A DNA stretch of 64,000 nucleotides from an uncultured Bacteroides sp. (GCA_902168085.1 CABHOP010000039.1:61238-125237), one strand, 5' to 3'; positions 44,923-53,074 are shown, numbered from the stretch's first letter. Numbers and translations are program-made. The notes: generated by a model from the sequence alone, not told the origin.

Positions 44923-45719
44923 TCCACCCACTTACTTACATTCACCCCGACTCTAAAATAGGGCCCAACGTAAAAATCGACCCCTTCACTACCGTCCACA
45001 AGAATGTGGAAATAGGCGAAGGCACATGGATAGGTTCTAACGTAACCATAATGGAAGGTGCGCGTATAGGTAAAAACTGCCGCATCTTTCCCAGTTCCGT
45101 TATATCTGCCATACCACAAGACCTGAAATACAGGGGTGAGGATACACTTACCATCATAGGCGATAATACTACCATACGCGAGTGTGTTACCATCAACCGT
45201 GGTACCAGCGACAGGAACAAGACCAAGATAGGCAACAACTGCCTGATAATGGCCTATAGCCACATAGCACACGATTGTGAAGTAGGCAATTACTGCATCT
45301 TCTCGAACAACACTACCCTTGCAGGCCACATTACCGTGGGCGACAATGTAGTGCTGGCAGGACTTACAGCCGTGCAGCAGTTTGTGCGCATAGGCTCTCA
45401 TGCCTTTGTTACCGGTGGCTCACTGGTGCGTAAAGATGTGCCGCCATATGTAAAAGCTGCCCGCGAACCGCTGTCTTATATGGGTGTAAACTCGGTAGGA
45501 TTGAAGCGCAGGGGCTACAGCATAGAAAAGATAAACCACATACTGGATATATACCGCATACTGTTTGTACGGGGCTACAATGTTTCTAAGGCGATGAGCA
45601 TTATAGAAGCAGAGATACCCGTATCTGACGAGCGCGATGAGATCATCACCTTTGTACGCGATACCGGCCGTGGTATCATGAAAGGCTATGCCCGCAGGCA
45701 CAATGAAGATATCTCTTGA
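44919..45719 (+). CDS. lpxA: acyl-ACP:UDP-N-acetylglucosamine O-acyltransferase
   Basis: A 266-residue LpxA, first step of lipid A synthesis. It is a left-handed beta helix (THPDSKIG-type start IHPLTYIHPDSKIG) with the catalytic His in MAYSHIAHDCEVGN near residue 124 and a C-terminal helical part. It is the last of the three lpx genes and overlaps both neighbours: 4 bp with lpxC-fabZ and 17 bp with the ABC gene. Confidence 0.95.
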   Translation: MIHPLTYIHPDSKIGPNVKIDPFTTVHKNVEIGEGTWIGSNVTIMEGARIGKNCRIFPSSVISAIPQDLKYRGEDTLTIIGDNTTIRECVTINRGTSDRNKTKIGNNCLIMAYSHIAHDCEVGNYCIFSNNTTLAGHITVGDNVVLAGLTAVQQFVRIGSHAFVTGGSLVRKDVPPYVKAAREPLSYMGVNSVGLKRRGYSIEKINHILDIYRILFVRGYNVSKAMSIIEAEIPVSDERDEIITFVRDTGRGIMKGYARRHNEDIS

Positions 45720-46320
45720 TCAAATAAGCAAGCGTTTTCAGCGTCACTGGGTATTTAAAAATATCAGCTACACTTTTGCTGCACCGGGTTGTTATGCACT
45801 GCTGGGTTCCAACGGTAGTGGCAAGAGTACCCTGCTGCGCATCATAGCCGGGATACAAGCACCCAGCAAGGGCACCATTAGCCATAGCCTGAACGATGCT
45901 GTGGTAGAGGCTTCCAAACTATTCCCACACATCAGCTTTACCGCACCGGGGCAAGAGATAGTAGAGGAATTTACCCTGCGCGAGTTTCTCGAGTTCCACT
46001 TCTCTTTTAAGAAGCCATTGGCTGGACTGGATGTACAGCGCATTATAGAGATAACGGGATTGCAATCTGCTGCCGATAAGCCGATAGCAGACTATTCATC
46101 GGGCATGAAGCAACGGGTGAAACTGGCACAAGCCATCTTTTCTGATACACCTGTGCTGCTACTGGATGAACCCTGTACGAACCTTGACCAGCAGGGCGTA
46201 GACCAATATACGAGCTGGATAGACCAATACACGAAAGACCGGCTGGTCATCGTAGCATCGAACGATGTACGTGAATATTATTTCTGCAAAGACAACATAG
46301 CGCTCGAGAATTACAAATGA
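45703..46320 (+). CDS. ABC transporter ATP-binding protein
   Basis: A 205-residue stand-alone ATPase from the ATG at 45703. Walker A LGSNGSGKST near residues 31-40, signature DYSSGMKQRVKLA near 128 and Walker B VLLLDEPCTNLD near 150. The N-terminal part is close to drug/lipid exporter or CcmA-like ATPases. No permease gene is adjacent, so its membrane partner lies elsewhere. Start inside the lpxA end suggests coupled expression with lipid A synthesis. Confidence 0.85.
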   Translation: MKISLDQISKRFQRHWVFKNISYTFAAPGCYALLGSNGSGKSTLLRIIAGIQAPSKGTISHSLNDAVVEASKLFPHISFTAPGQEIVEEFTLREFLEFHFSFKKPLAGLDVQRIIEITGLQSAADKPIADYSSGMKQRVKLAQAIFSDTPVLLLDEPCTNLDQQGVDQYTSWIDQYTKDRLVIVASNDVREYYFCKDNIALENYK

Positions 46321-46337
46321 GTTAACGCGGCGTTCGC

Positions 46338-46345
46338 TACTTTTG
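46338..46345 (+). promoter_or_regulatory. -7 element TACTTTTG before the MFS gene
   Basis: Exact TAnnTTTG, 10 bp before the ATG at 46356. It separates the MFS gene from the lpx operon. Confidence 0.5.
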
Positions 46346-46355
46346 CATATCCCTG

Positions 46356-47564
46356 ATGAAAAAGATAGCAGCCTTATACACCGAAGCCTACAGTGGGTTA
46401 GCGCCCTCTACCTGGTGGCTATCGCTGGTGATGCTGGTAAACCGTATGGGCACCATGGTGCTGCCCTTTATGACCCTCTACCTTACCGAGAGCCTGCACC
46501 TCAGCATATCGCAGGCGGGCTTTGTGATGGGCTTGTGGGGCATTGGTGCTATCTGCGGTGGTTTTTTGGGTGGTAAGCTCACCGATAAGTTTGGCTTCTA
46601 CTATATACAGGTGAGTACACTGGCAGGCGGCGGGCTGATGTTTATGGTATTGGGGCAAATGCACAGCTACATACCCATCTGCATTACCACTTTCTTCTTG
46701 AGTCTTGTCAATGAATCGTTCCGTCCCGCGAATGCGGCTGCTATAGCGCATTACAGCAAGCCCGAAAACCGTACGCGCTCTTATGCGCTCAATCGCCTGT
46801 CTATAAACATAGGCTGGGCAGCAGGTGGTGCGCTGGGTGGTTTCATAGCATCGCGCAATTATGAATTGCTCTTCTGGATAGATGGGTTTACCAACATCTT
46901 TGCGGCAGGACTGTTGTGGTTCCTGCTATCGCCCGGTAAGAATACGGCCACATCGAAACCCGTGGTGAGCAAAGAAGCCGTTACCCATTCGGCATATAAA
47001 GACAAGCCCTACCTCGTATTCATTGTGCTCACTACCCTGTTTGCCTATTGCTTCTTCCAGCTATTCAGCACCATACCCCTGTTTTACAGGCAAGAGCTGA
47101 AGCTTACAGAATCGACCATCGGGCTGATAATGGCGCTGAATGGTATATTGATAGCCCTGTTTGAAATGGTGGTGATACACAATATAGAAGGCCGTCGCCA
47201 CGACCTGCAATATATAGTGATAGGCACCGTGCTCACTGCCCTATCGTTCATAGCCTTCAACATACTGCCAGGGGCTGCCATGCTGGCCATAGGCGCTATG
47301 CTGATAGGCACCGTGGGCGAGGTACTCTCTATGCCTTTTATGAACAGCTTCTGGATAAGCAGGACGAGCAACAACAACCGCGGGCAATATGCAGGGCTTT
47401 ACACCGTGGCATGGAGTGTAGCACAGGTGCTGGGGCCAAGCACGGGCGCGGTAATAGCCGAACGCTGGGGGTTCACTACCCTATGGTGGTATATAGGCGG
47501 TGTATGCCTGGTGGCAGCGCTGGGCTACAGGTGGCTATATGGCAGGTTGAGAGGCGAAGCATAA
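46356..47564 (+). CDS. MFS transporter
   Basis: A 402-residue major facilitator with about 12 hydrophobic helices. The loop-2/3 motif is GGFLGGKLTDKFGFYY near residues 67-82, and the second half carries RRHDLQYIVIG in the corresponding loop. It resembles drug/sugar exporters of the DHA1 group. Substrate unknown. It has its own promoter and no neighbours in operon. Confidence 0.85.
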   Translation: MKKIAALYTEAYSGLAPSTWWLSLVMLVNRMGTMVLPFMTLYLTESLHLSISQAGFVMGLWGIGAICGGFLGGKLTDKFGFYYIQVSTLAGGGLMFMVLGQMHSYIPICITTFFLSLVNESFRPANAAAIAHYSKPENRTRSYALNRLSINIGWAAGGALGGFIASRNYELLFWIDGFTNIFAAGLLWFLLSPGKNTATSKPVVSKEAVTHSAYKDKPYLVFIVLTTLFAYCFFQLFSTIPLFYRQELKLTESTIGLIMALNGILIALFEMVVIHNIEGRRHDLQYIVIGTVLTALSFIAFNILPGAAMLAIGAMLIGTVGEVLSMPFMNSFWISRTSNNNRGQYAGLYTVAWSVAQVLGPSTGAVIAERWGFTTLWWYIGGVCLVAALGYRWLYGRLRGEA

Positions 47565-47702
47565 TGCATCGTTTCGCATAGCGAACAATTTTATATCTGC
47601 TGATTTTTGGGCATATACATAGCATGGATGCAAAATTTGCCGTATCATACTACAATGAATGGCACACCGTTTGCAATGGATGTGTCAGTAAAGCAATGAC
47701 TT

Positions 47703-48092
47703 ATGAAAAAATACACTATAGTAGCAGCAACCCTTATTATTTCCGGCTTAAGCAGTTGCTCCCCCAGGCTGGTGGGCAATTGGAATATAGCCAGCTACGA
47801 GTCGAAAACAGAGAACGGGCAGGATATAAAGGTGGCCAACATCGGCAACATACAGTTTAAGAAAAACAACAGCGGCGTTAAGAAAGTAAACTATTCGGTA
47901 TTTGAAAATAAGGTGGAAGATAACACCGCCTTTACCTGGAAGAAGGCAGCAGATGGCGAGTCGATTACCATTAACAGTGAAGGCTCGGTGCTGAATAAAA
48001 CATGGCTCATCATTAAAGATGAAAAGAAATACCAGAAGTGGAAATCGACCGATGGCACCAATACCATACAAGTGCTGGAATTGAAGAAATAA
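47703..48092 (+). CDS. lipocalin-like lipoprotein
   Basis: A 129-residue lipoprotein: lipobox GLSSC near residue 19. The mature part is a small beta barrel with the lipocalin-like opening RLVGNWNIASYES and alternating strands. Bacteroidota lipocalin-like lipoproteins bind small lipids or other hydrophobic ligands; the ligand here is unknown. A clear terminator follows at 48121. Confidence 0.7.
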   Translation: MKKYTIVAATLIISGLSSCSPRLVGNWNIASYESKTENGQDIKVANIGNIQFKKNNSGVKKVNYSVFENKVEDNTAFTWKKAADGESITINSEGSVLNKTWLIIKDEKKYQKWKSTDGTNTIQVLELKK

Positions 48093-48120
48093 CTTGATAG
48101 CTTATCATACCTCCGTATAA

Positions 48121-48150
48121 TGACAGCACCGGTTGCTGTCATTATTTTTA
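48121..48150 (+). terminator. intrinsic terminator after the lipocalin-like gene
   Basis: TGACAGCA, CCGGT, TGCTGTCA and then TTATTTTTA. Confidence 0.8.
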
Positions 48151-48170
48151 TCTGCCTGCTAAATGATGTG

Positions 48171-48211
48171 GGTGGGGTGTAACACTTGTTACAGTTGTTA
48201 CAGTGATACAG
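48171..48211 (+). repeat. intergenic repeat, copy 1
   Basis: GGTGGGGTGTAACACTTGTT followed by a TGTTACAGTGATACAG core. It shares nearly the whole 41 bp with copy 2 at 49079 in the same orientation. Confidence 0.75.
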
Positions 48212-48362
48212 GTATGCTGTTATAGTACTGCGCTGATAGTATTCGTACACGTCTAACCTGCCACGAAAAAACAGCATTCACCCGCACTTTTCCCTCATTC
48301 TCCACCCATTTGTTAAGCGTTTGCAAACCAGTTCCTAACAACCGGTTAAGCAACCTCTGAAA

Positions 48363-48454
48363 TTTGGCTATCAGCCTGCCATGGGGCCATATTTGCATCA
48401 TCAAACGAACAAACACAAACAAACTTTAAACAAACAAAACAAACAACCAGGATT
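48363..48454 (+). promoter_or_regulatory. promoter and CAAA-rich leader of the secreted gene at 48455
   Basis: TTTG at 48363 and CATATTTG at 48388-48395 resemble the Bacteroidota -33 and -7 elements with about 21 bp between. The bases after 48400 are a run of CAAA-like units (ACAAAC, TAAAC, AAAAC) up to the start codon, an unstructured A-rich leader without a Shine-Dalgarno motif. Confidence 0.5.
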
Positions 48455-49006
48455 ATGAAAAAAGTATTCGCTATTGCCGCTCTGATATCTGCATCTTTCG
48501 CTGCTAATGCTCAAAACGCTTCCAGCACAGCTACACAAACGGTAAACCTGAACCTGAGCAATGCCATCGAGCTGACCTTTACAGGTAACAACAGTGCTAC
48601 AGGTGCAGCAGTGAACCTGGCTTTCAATACCGTGAACGATTACGCTAACGGTGTTACTTCAAGCGAACAAGGTTTGAAAGTACGTTCTAACAAAAACTTC
48701 GCTGTTACCGTTAAAACAAATGCAGCAGCCTTTACATATACAGGTACTACTTCTCCTGCCCCTGTTATGCCGGTAAGCGATGTACTGGGCCTGATGGTTT
48801 CTGCTAATGGTACCGGTGGTACAATTGCTACACCATTCTCTGCTACTGCATATGCAGACCTGAGCAGCACTGCTAAAAACCTGATATCTAACGGTAGCAA
48901 AGGTGGTAACCAAACTTTCGGTGTAAAGTATGAAGCTACTCCTGGTTTTGCATACCCTGCAGGTACTTACACGGTAGATGTAGTGTACACAGCTACACAA
49001 CTGTAA
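48455..49006 (+). CDS. small secreted beta-rich protein, probably abundant
   Basis: A 183-residue exported protein with a signal peptide ending ANAQ (residue 20). The mature part is rich in Thr, Ala, Asn, Gly and Ser with alternating hydrophobic residues (TQTVNLNLSNAIELTFTG; VDVVYTATQL at the end), like fimbrial or DUF4402-type beta-sandwich proteins. No cysteines. Strong promoter features, an A-rich leader and a strong terminator suggest high expression. The function is not recognised; a surface or sheath subunit is possible. Confidence 0.65.
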   Translation: MKKVFAIAALISASFAANAQNASSTATQTVNLNLSNAIELTFTGNNSATGAAVNLAFNTVNDYANGVTSSEQGLKVRSNKNFAVTVKTNAAAFTYTGTTSPAPVMPVSDVLGLMVSANGTGGTIATPFSATAYADLSSTAKNLISNGSKGGNQTFGVKYEATPGFAYPAGTYTVDVVYTATQL

Positions 49007-49030
49007 TATTTGAGATTGTTTTATGATAAC

Positions 49031-49060
49031 AAAAGGAGCTCCCGTAAGAGCTCCTTTTTT
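49031..49060 (+). terminator. intrinsic terminator
   Basis: AAAAGGAGCTC, CCGTAA, GAGCTCCTTTT and then two more T. Ends the secreted gene at 48455. Confidence 0.88.
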
Positions 49061-49078
49061 CGTTAGTGCGATTTGATT

Positions 49079-49119
49079 GGTGGGGTGTATCACTTGTTAC
49101 ACCTGTTACAGTGATACAG
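49079..49119 (+). repeat. intergenic repeat, copy 2
   Basis: Same orientation as copy 1, differing at a few positions (GTGTATCACTTGTTACACC for the middle). Ends with TGTTACAGTGATACAG. It lies directly before the tRNA-like relic. Confidence 0.75.
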
Positions 49120-49126
49120 TTAGTGT

Positions 49127-49204
49127 ATAGTCCGACCTGGATTCGAACCAGGACTAATTGCGAGGACAGTGTCGCACCTCTTTAGTATTCCCAATACGGT
49201 GGAT
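49127..49204 (-). other. degenerate tRNA-like sequence
   Basis: Read on the minus strand: a perfect T arm (CCTGGTTCGAATCCAGG) followed by TCGGACTA as a 3' acceptor. Upstream are two hairpins where the D and anticodon arms should be: GTATT-GGG-AATAC and TGCGA-8 bases-TCGCA. The 5' acceptor strand pairs poorly with the 3' end and the anticodon-position loop has eight bases. I read it as a decayed tRNA or att relic, not a working gene. Confidence 0.5.
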
Positions 49205-49212
49205 TAACATGT

Positions 49213-50094
49213 TTACTCTTCCACTTCTTTACCTATTGATTTCTTATATGCGTTAAACTTAGCCATACCAAATTGCGATACATTACTTAAATGATGGGTT
49301 TCTATATCGAACGCGTAGACATCAGAAAATTTAATTGTATCAGTTGTTGCATTATTATATGGAAGTATGTACCCTTTAACTTCAAAAGTAATATTATTAA
49401 CATGACCTGTAAATTCGATATTATATCCTGCAGCATCCTTTCCGTTACCAATGAACATATTTTTAATGACAGTTGGTACACTCGTGCCAAGAAATAAAAA
49501 CTCATTCTTAGACTCGTTTACAATATAATAATCGATAATAAAGCTAGCTTTCTTAATGGGAGCGTCAAATGCTACAAAAACCGGATGAAATGCAATCTTG
49601 TTAGGATTGATTGTATAAGCTACAACTTTTGTGCATGTAAGTGTAGGTAGTAGCCCTTCTATTATTGTCGTCTTAGCACTATCCCTCACTAAAACCTCTA
49701 TTCTTTTTTGAGCAGAATTGTATTGCATATAATAATCACCTAACTTCTGATTCAAAGCATCAATTGTTGACTTATAACTACTGTCATTATGATTCGCAAG
49801 AATCTTCAGTGATTGATTAAACCTTGATTGTTGTGAACTGTCCCTAATTTCTTTTTCCATCCCATCTTGGTATTCTGATAAACCTGCTTGGGATAATGAA
49901 AACATAACAATGCCAACATTGCACCATATAAATCGTTTACCATACTTAGTGGCGCGTTTATACCATACCCCTTTTTTATGAAATAAGACGCGGTCAAGAG
50001 TCGGTATGTAGGCTGCTATAGCTACACAAAACAATGATAATCCAAAGGCTATATACTTCGGAATACCTGTTAATACGAATTCCTGCAATTTCAT
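49213..50094 (-). CDS. AT-rich orphan membrane protein
   Basis: About 293 residues from the ATG at 50094 (a TTG at 50106 is possible). Two hydrophobic helices at about residues 15-33 and 55-72, then a predicted coiled coil or polar helix (residues 75-125) and a beta-rich C-terminal domain. No known motif. Base composition is clearly more AT-rich than the flanking genes, and the stop lies 8 bp from the tRNA-like relic, which suggests horizontal arrival at that site. Confidence 0.6.
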   Translation of the reverse strand: MKLQEFVLTGIPKYIAFGLSLFCVAIAAYIPTLDRVLFHKKGVWYKRATKYGKRFIWCNVGIVMFSLSQAGLSEYQDGMEKEIRDSSQQSRFNQSLKILANHNDSSYKSTIDALNQKLGDYYMQYNSAQKRIEVLVRDSAKTTIIEGLLPTLTCTKVVAYTINPNKIAFHPVFVAFDAPIKKASFIIDYYIVNESKNEFLFLGTSVPTVIKNMFIGNGKDAAGYNIEFTGHVNNITFEVKGYILPYNNATTDTIKFSDVYAFDIETHHLSNVSQFGMAKFNAYKKSIGKEVEE

Positions 50095-50260
50095 AGATAA
50101 AGGCAAATATTGCAGGAAACACTGATATTAACAAGATCTCTTAATAATGAAGAGAGTTTAAAAGCTAATTTCTGCTCATCTCATCATGCTGACTGCTGCA
50201 TCTTCTGTAGTAAGGAACATAGTTCATCAATCTTGCTATTCTATATCAAATACTCACCAG

Positions 50261-50288
50261 CCTGTTACACCTGTTACACCGTTACACC
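50261..50288 (-). repeat. intergenic repeat, copy 3 (partial, inverted)
   Basis: CCTGTTACACCTGTTACACC followed by GTTACACC, the reverse complement of the GGTGTAACA units of copy 4. It overlaps the stop codon of the DUF3667 gene. Confidence 0.6.
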
Positions 50289-50986
50289 ATACTCACCAAT
50301 AGCCCCACCAGCATGGCTGCTATCCAAAAGGATATCATGCCCAGTATATAGCCGATGAAGGCAAGGAGGTAGCTGGTTGCTTTCTTTGGGTTGAAAAACT
50401 GGCCGATGGCCCATGTGCAATACACGATGGCTATGGTGCTGGCTACCGCACCGCTATTGATATGTGCCAACCCATCGATAAGGGCAAAGACGGCAAATAG
50501 CAGCATACCCACACCCATTACAAAGCACAGCATAATGATGACCTCGAAAAAATTATACTTACTCTTCAGGAAGAGCAGCTTCAGCCATGCACCTATGAAG
50601 ATGCCCATAATGATATTGGCATAGCCATAGTGGCCCTCTACCCACGCCATAGTAGCGGCAATGGCCGATTGCCCCGCTGCGGCATCCACATGCCTTTTAT
50701 CGATGTGGAAGAAATGCGTGATGAAGGTATAGATAACCGATGTGATGATGATGAACACAACGGGCTTCACCAGCCGGCTGCGGTCTTCGGTAATGAAGGT
50801 GCGCATGCTTTTGCCGGGGCGCAGCAGCAGTTCTTTTACAGTATAGAGCAGGCCTTTTTCAAAATGCAGCAGGTGCTGCACCTCGTGCGCTATGTAGTGG
50901 CCATCTACCCGCGTAAGGAAGGCAGGGCTGCCGCAGTGGCCGCAATACTTATCGGTAATGGTTTCGCCGCAACGCTTACAATGCAT
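50282..50986 (-). CDS. DUF3667 membrane protein
   Basis: A 234-residue protein from the ATG at 50986 (MHCKRCGETITDKYCGHCG). Two CxxC pairs at residues 3-6 and 15-18 form a zinc ribbon; about five hydrophobic helices follow. DUF3667 proteins are common in Bacteroidota and unassigned. It is divergent from the PAS-LuxR gene, with a 14 bp palindrome between them, so the regulator may control it. Confidence 0.8.
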   Translation of the reverse strand: MHCKRCGETITDKYCGHCGSPAFLTRVDGHYIAHEVQHLLHFEKGLLYTVKELLLRPGKSMRTFITEDRSRLVKPVVFIIITSVIYTFITHFFHIDKRHVDAAAGQSAIAATMAWVEGHYGYANIIMGIFIGAWLKLLFLKSKYNFFEVIIMLCFVMGVGMLLFAVFALIDGLAHINSGAVASTIAIVYCTWAIGQFFNPKKATSYLLAFIGYILGMISFWIAAMLVGLLVSMV

Positions 50987-51062
50987 GGGGTTGACTATTA
51001 ATTGTTTTGAGACTGTGTATGATTTGTACATCAAAATTGAAAACAAAAAAATTGTCAAACCC

Positions 51063-51076
51063 TACACTTAAGTGTA
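51063..51076. promoter_or_regulatory. 14 bp perfect palindrome in a divergent promoter region
   Basis: TACACTTAAGTGTA sits 30 bp before the LuxR-type regulator start and 76 bp before the DUF3667 start. A dimeric LuxR-family protein could bind here and control both genes. Confidence 0.5.
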
Positions 51077-51106
51077 AACTTGCAGGCCGATAGCCGACTT
51101 TGGAAG

Positions 51107-51865
51107 ATGAAAAAAGAACCGCGCACCAGCCTGCTCACCAAAAACAAGCTGGGAGAGATACAGGAAGCAGCACAGGAAGCCCAGCACTACCTGGAGCCGC
51201 TGAAGGCCTTTACCCGCCTGTCTTACGAAAGTGTGTATGTGATAGACTATACCGATATGTCTTTTGAATACGTATCGGAAAACCCCTTGTTCCTGTGCGG
51301 GCATACAGCCGATGAAGTATTGGCAATGGGCTACCAGTTCTACTTTCAGCATGTGCCGGAAAAAGACCTGGAACTGCTGGCGCTCATTAACGAAGCAGGC
51401 TTCAATTTTTACGAACAAATACCTGTGGCCGAAAGGAAGCTATACAGCATCACCTACGATTTTCACCTGGTGCATACCAATGGCGAGGCCATCCTCATCA
51501 ACCATAAGCTGACACCACTATTCCTGACCCGCGAGGGCAGGCTGTGGAAATCGATGTGCAGCGTATCGCTATCGGCACACAAGGCGGCGGGCAATGTGCG
51601 CCTATACAAGCATGGCAGCGACGAGGTATGGGTGCTGAACCCGGCCACCAAAACATGGCAGAAGCAGGAGAAACCCACGCTCACCGCCCGCGAAACAGAA
51701 GTGCTGCGCCTGTATGCACAGGGGCTCACCATCAACCAGATAGCCGCCCGCATATTTGTAACCCCCGATACGGTAAAATACTACCGCCGCCGCATCTTCG
51801 AACGGCTGGAAGTGAGCAATATAGTAGAGGCACTATCCAGCGCCGTGAACAGTAAGCTGATATAA
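51107..51865 (+). CDS. PAS-LuxR transcriptional regulator
   Basis: A 252-residue protein from the ATG at 51107. The N-terminal 150 residues are a PAS-like sensor (YVIDYTDMSFEYVSENPLFLCG), and the C-terminal 65 residues a LuxR-type helix-turn-helix: LTARETEVLRLYAQGLTINQ, then IAARIFVTPDTVKYYRRRIF. No receiver domain is present, so the signal is sensed directly rather than by phosphorylation. An upstream TTG start is possible. The neighbouring palindrome may be its own operator. Confidence 0.83.
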   Translation: MKKEPRTSLLTKNKLGEIQEAAQEAQHYLEPLKAFTRLSYESVYVIDYTDMSFEYVSENPLFLCGHTADEVLAMGYQFYFQHVPEKDLELLALINEAGFNFYEQIPVAERKLYSITYDFHLVHTNGEAILINHKLTPLFLTREGRLWKSMCSVSLSAHKAAGNVRLYKHGSDEVWVLNPATKTWQKQEKPTLTARETEVLRLYAQGLTINQIAARIFVTPDTVKYYRRRIFERLEVSNIVEALSSAVNSKLI

Positions 51866-51866
51866 A

Positions 51867-51913
51867 GGGGGTGTATCAGGTGTAACACTGTAACAGGTGA
51901 TACAGTGATACAG
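51867..51913 (+). repeat. intergenic repeat, copy 4
   Basis: GGGGGTGTATCAGGTGTAAC followed by ACTGTAACAGGTGATACAGT and GATACAG. Related to copies 1 and 2, immediately after the LuxR stop codon. Confidence 0.7.
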
Positions 51914-51929
51914 TTTATTATACTACTCG

Positions 51930-52050
51930 CGTCATTGCGAGGAGGCACGACGAAGCAATCTCAAGATATAAGTGTGTTACGCTACTCCATGTTATCGTGA
52001 GGTTGCCACGGTACATATTTGCCTTCGCAAATACTACCCTCGCAATGACG
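51930..52050. repeat. 121 bp element with 13 bp perfect inverted ends
   Basis: CGTCATTGCGAGG at 51930-51942 is exactly mirrored by CCTCGCAATGACG at 52038-52050. Inside are a further GAGGTTGCCACGG and shorter echoes. It has no coding frame and resembles REP/MITE-like interspersed repeats. It lies between the LuxR gene and the metallophosphoesterase. Confidence 0.65.
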
Positions 52051-52099
52051 GGTGGTATGACGCGCGAGAAGTAACCAACAAAACCCGTAATATTACCCC

Positions 52100-52597
52100 A
52101 TGACGCGTATAGGGCTGATAGCAGATACACACAACTGGCTGGATGAACAGGTGTTTAAACACTTTGAACAGTGCGATGAGATATGGCATGCGGGCGATTT
52201 TGGTACGGCTGCCATTGCCGATGCGTTGAAGGCGTTTCGTCCGCTGCGTGGGGTGTATGGCAATATAGACGGGCAGGATATACGGGTGGAATATCCCCTG
52301 CATCAATACTGGAAGTGCGAGGAGGTGGGTGTGCTGATGACCCATATAGGCGGCTATCCGCCCAAATACAATGCGGCATCCAAACCGCTGATACTACAGC
52401 ACAAGCCACAACTGTTCATAGCCGGGCACTCCCATATCCTGAAGGTGATGTACGACGACAAGCTGCAATGCCTGCATATGAACCCCGGTGCGGCGGGTAA
52501 GCAGGGATGGCACAAGGTGCGCACCATCATCCGCTTTACCATAGATGGCAAGAACATGCGGGATTGCGAGGTGATAGAACTGGGCACACGCGTGTAG
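52100..52597 (+). CDS. YfcE/MJ0936-type metallophosphoesterase
   Basis: A 165-residue calcineurin-like phosphodiesterase with all metal motifs: IADTHNWLD (Asp, His), HAGDFGT (Asp), GNIDG (Asn), MTHIGGY (His) and AGHSHILKV (His-x-His). YfcE-type enzymes act on model phosphodiesters; the natural substrate is unknown. NPGAAGK near the end is typical. Full length. Confidence 0.9.
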   Translation: MTRIGLIADTHNWLDEQVFKHFEQCDEIWHAGDFGTAAIADALKAFRPLRGVYGNIDGQDIRVEYPLHQYWKCEEVGVLMTHIGGYPPKYNAASKPLILQHKPQLFIAGHSHILKVMYDDKLQCLHMNPGAAGKQGWHKVRTIIRFTIDGKNMRDCEVIELGTRV

Positions 52598-52639
52598 AAT
52601 AGGTTTTATAAGTATCTTCGCAGACTAATTTGTTTTACG

Positions 52640-53074
52640 ATGGGTATATCAGATTTATTATTCAAGAAAAAACAAGAGGAAGCTGCTGCCAACCTGAAGG
52701 CAGGTGAAGACTTCCTGGCTGCCAATAAAGAGAAAGAAGGCGTAACGGCGCTGCCCAGCGGCCTGCAATACGAGGTGCTGAAAGAAGGCGATGGCCCCAA
52801 GCCTACGGCCAATAACAGTGTTACCTGTCATTATCATGGTACGCTGATAAACGGTACGGTATTCGATAGCTCTGTGCAGCGCGGCAGGCCTGCTACCTTC
52901 CCGCTGAATGCGGTGATAAAAGGGTGGACAGAGGGTGTACCGCTGATGAATGTGGGTAGCAAATACCGCTTCTACATACCTCCACACCTGGCCTATGGCG
53001 AAAGGCAGGTAAGCGCACAGATAGGTGCCAACAGTACATTGATATTTGATGTAGAATTGCTGGGTATCAACTAA
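52640..53074 (+). CDS. FKBP-type peptidyl-prolyl isomerase
   Basis: A 144-residue protein with a Lys/Glu-rich N-terminal region (residues 1-40) and a C-terminal FKBP domain: NSVTCHYHGTLINGTVFDSS, GRPATFPLNAVIKGWTEGV, YRFYIPPHLAYGER. No signal peptide, so a cytoplasmic folding helper. The residues lining the FK506-type pocket (Asp in FDSS, Trp in KGWTEG, Tyr in LAYG) are kept. Confidence 0.9.
   Translation: MGISDLLFKKKQEEAAANLKAGEDFLAANKEKEGVTALPSGLQYEVLKEGDGPKPTANNSVTCHYHGTLINGTVFDSSVQRGRPATFPLNAVIKGWTEGVPLMNVGSKYRFYIPPHLAYGERQVSAQIGANSTLIFDVELLGIN

Noticed and set aside
49127..49204. Functional tRNA gene
   Set aside because: The acceptor strands do not pair, and the D and anticodon positions do not form a normal cloverleaf.
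48171..51913. Repeat family considered as a CRISPR array
   Set aside because: Copies are about 1 kb apart, vary in sequence and orientation, and no cas gene is present.
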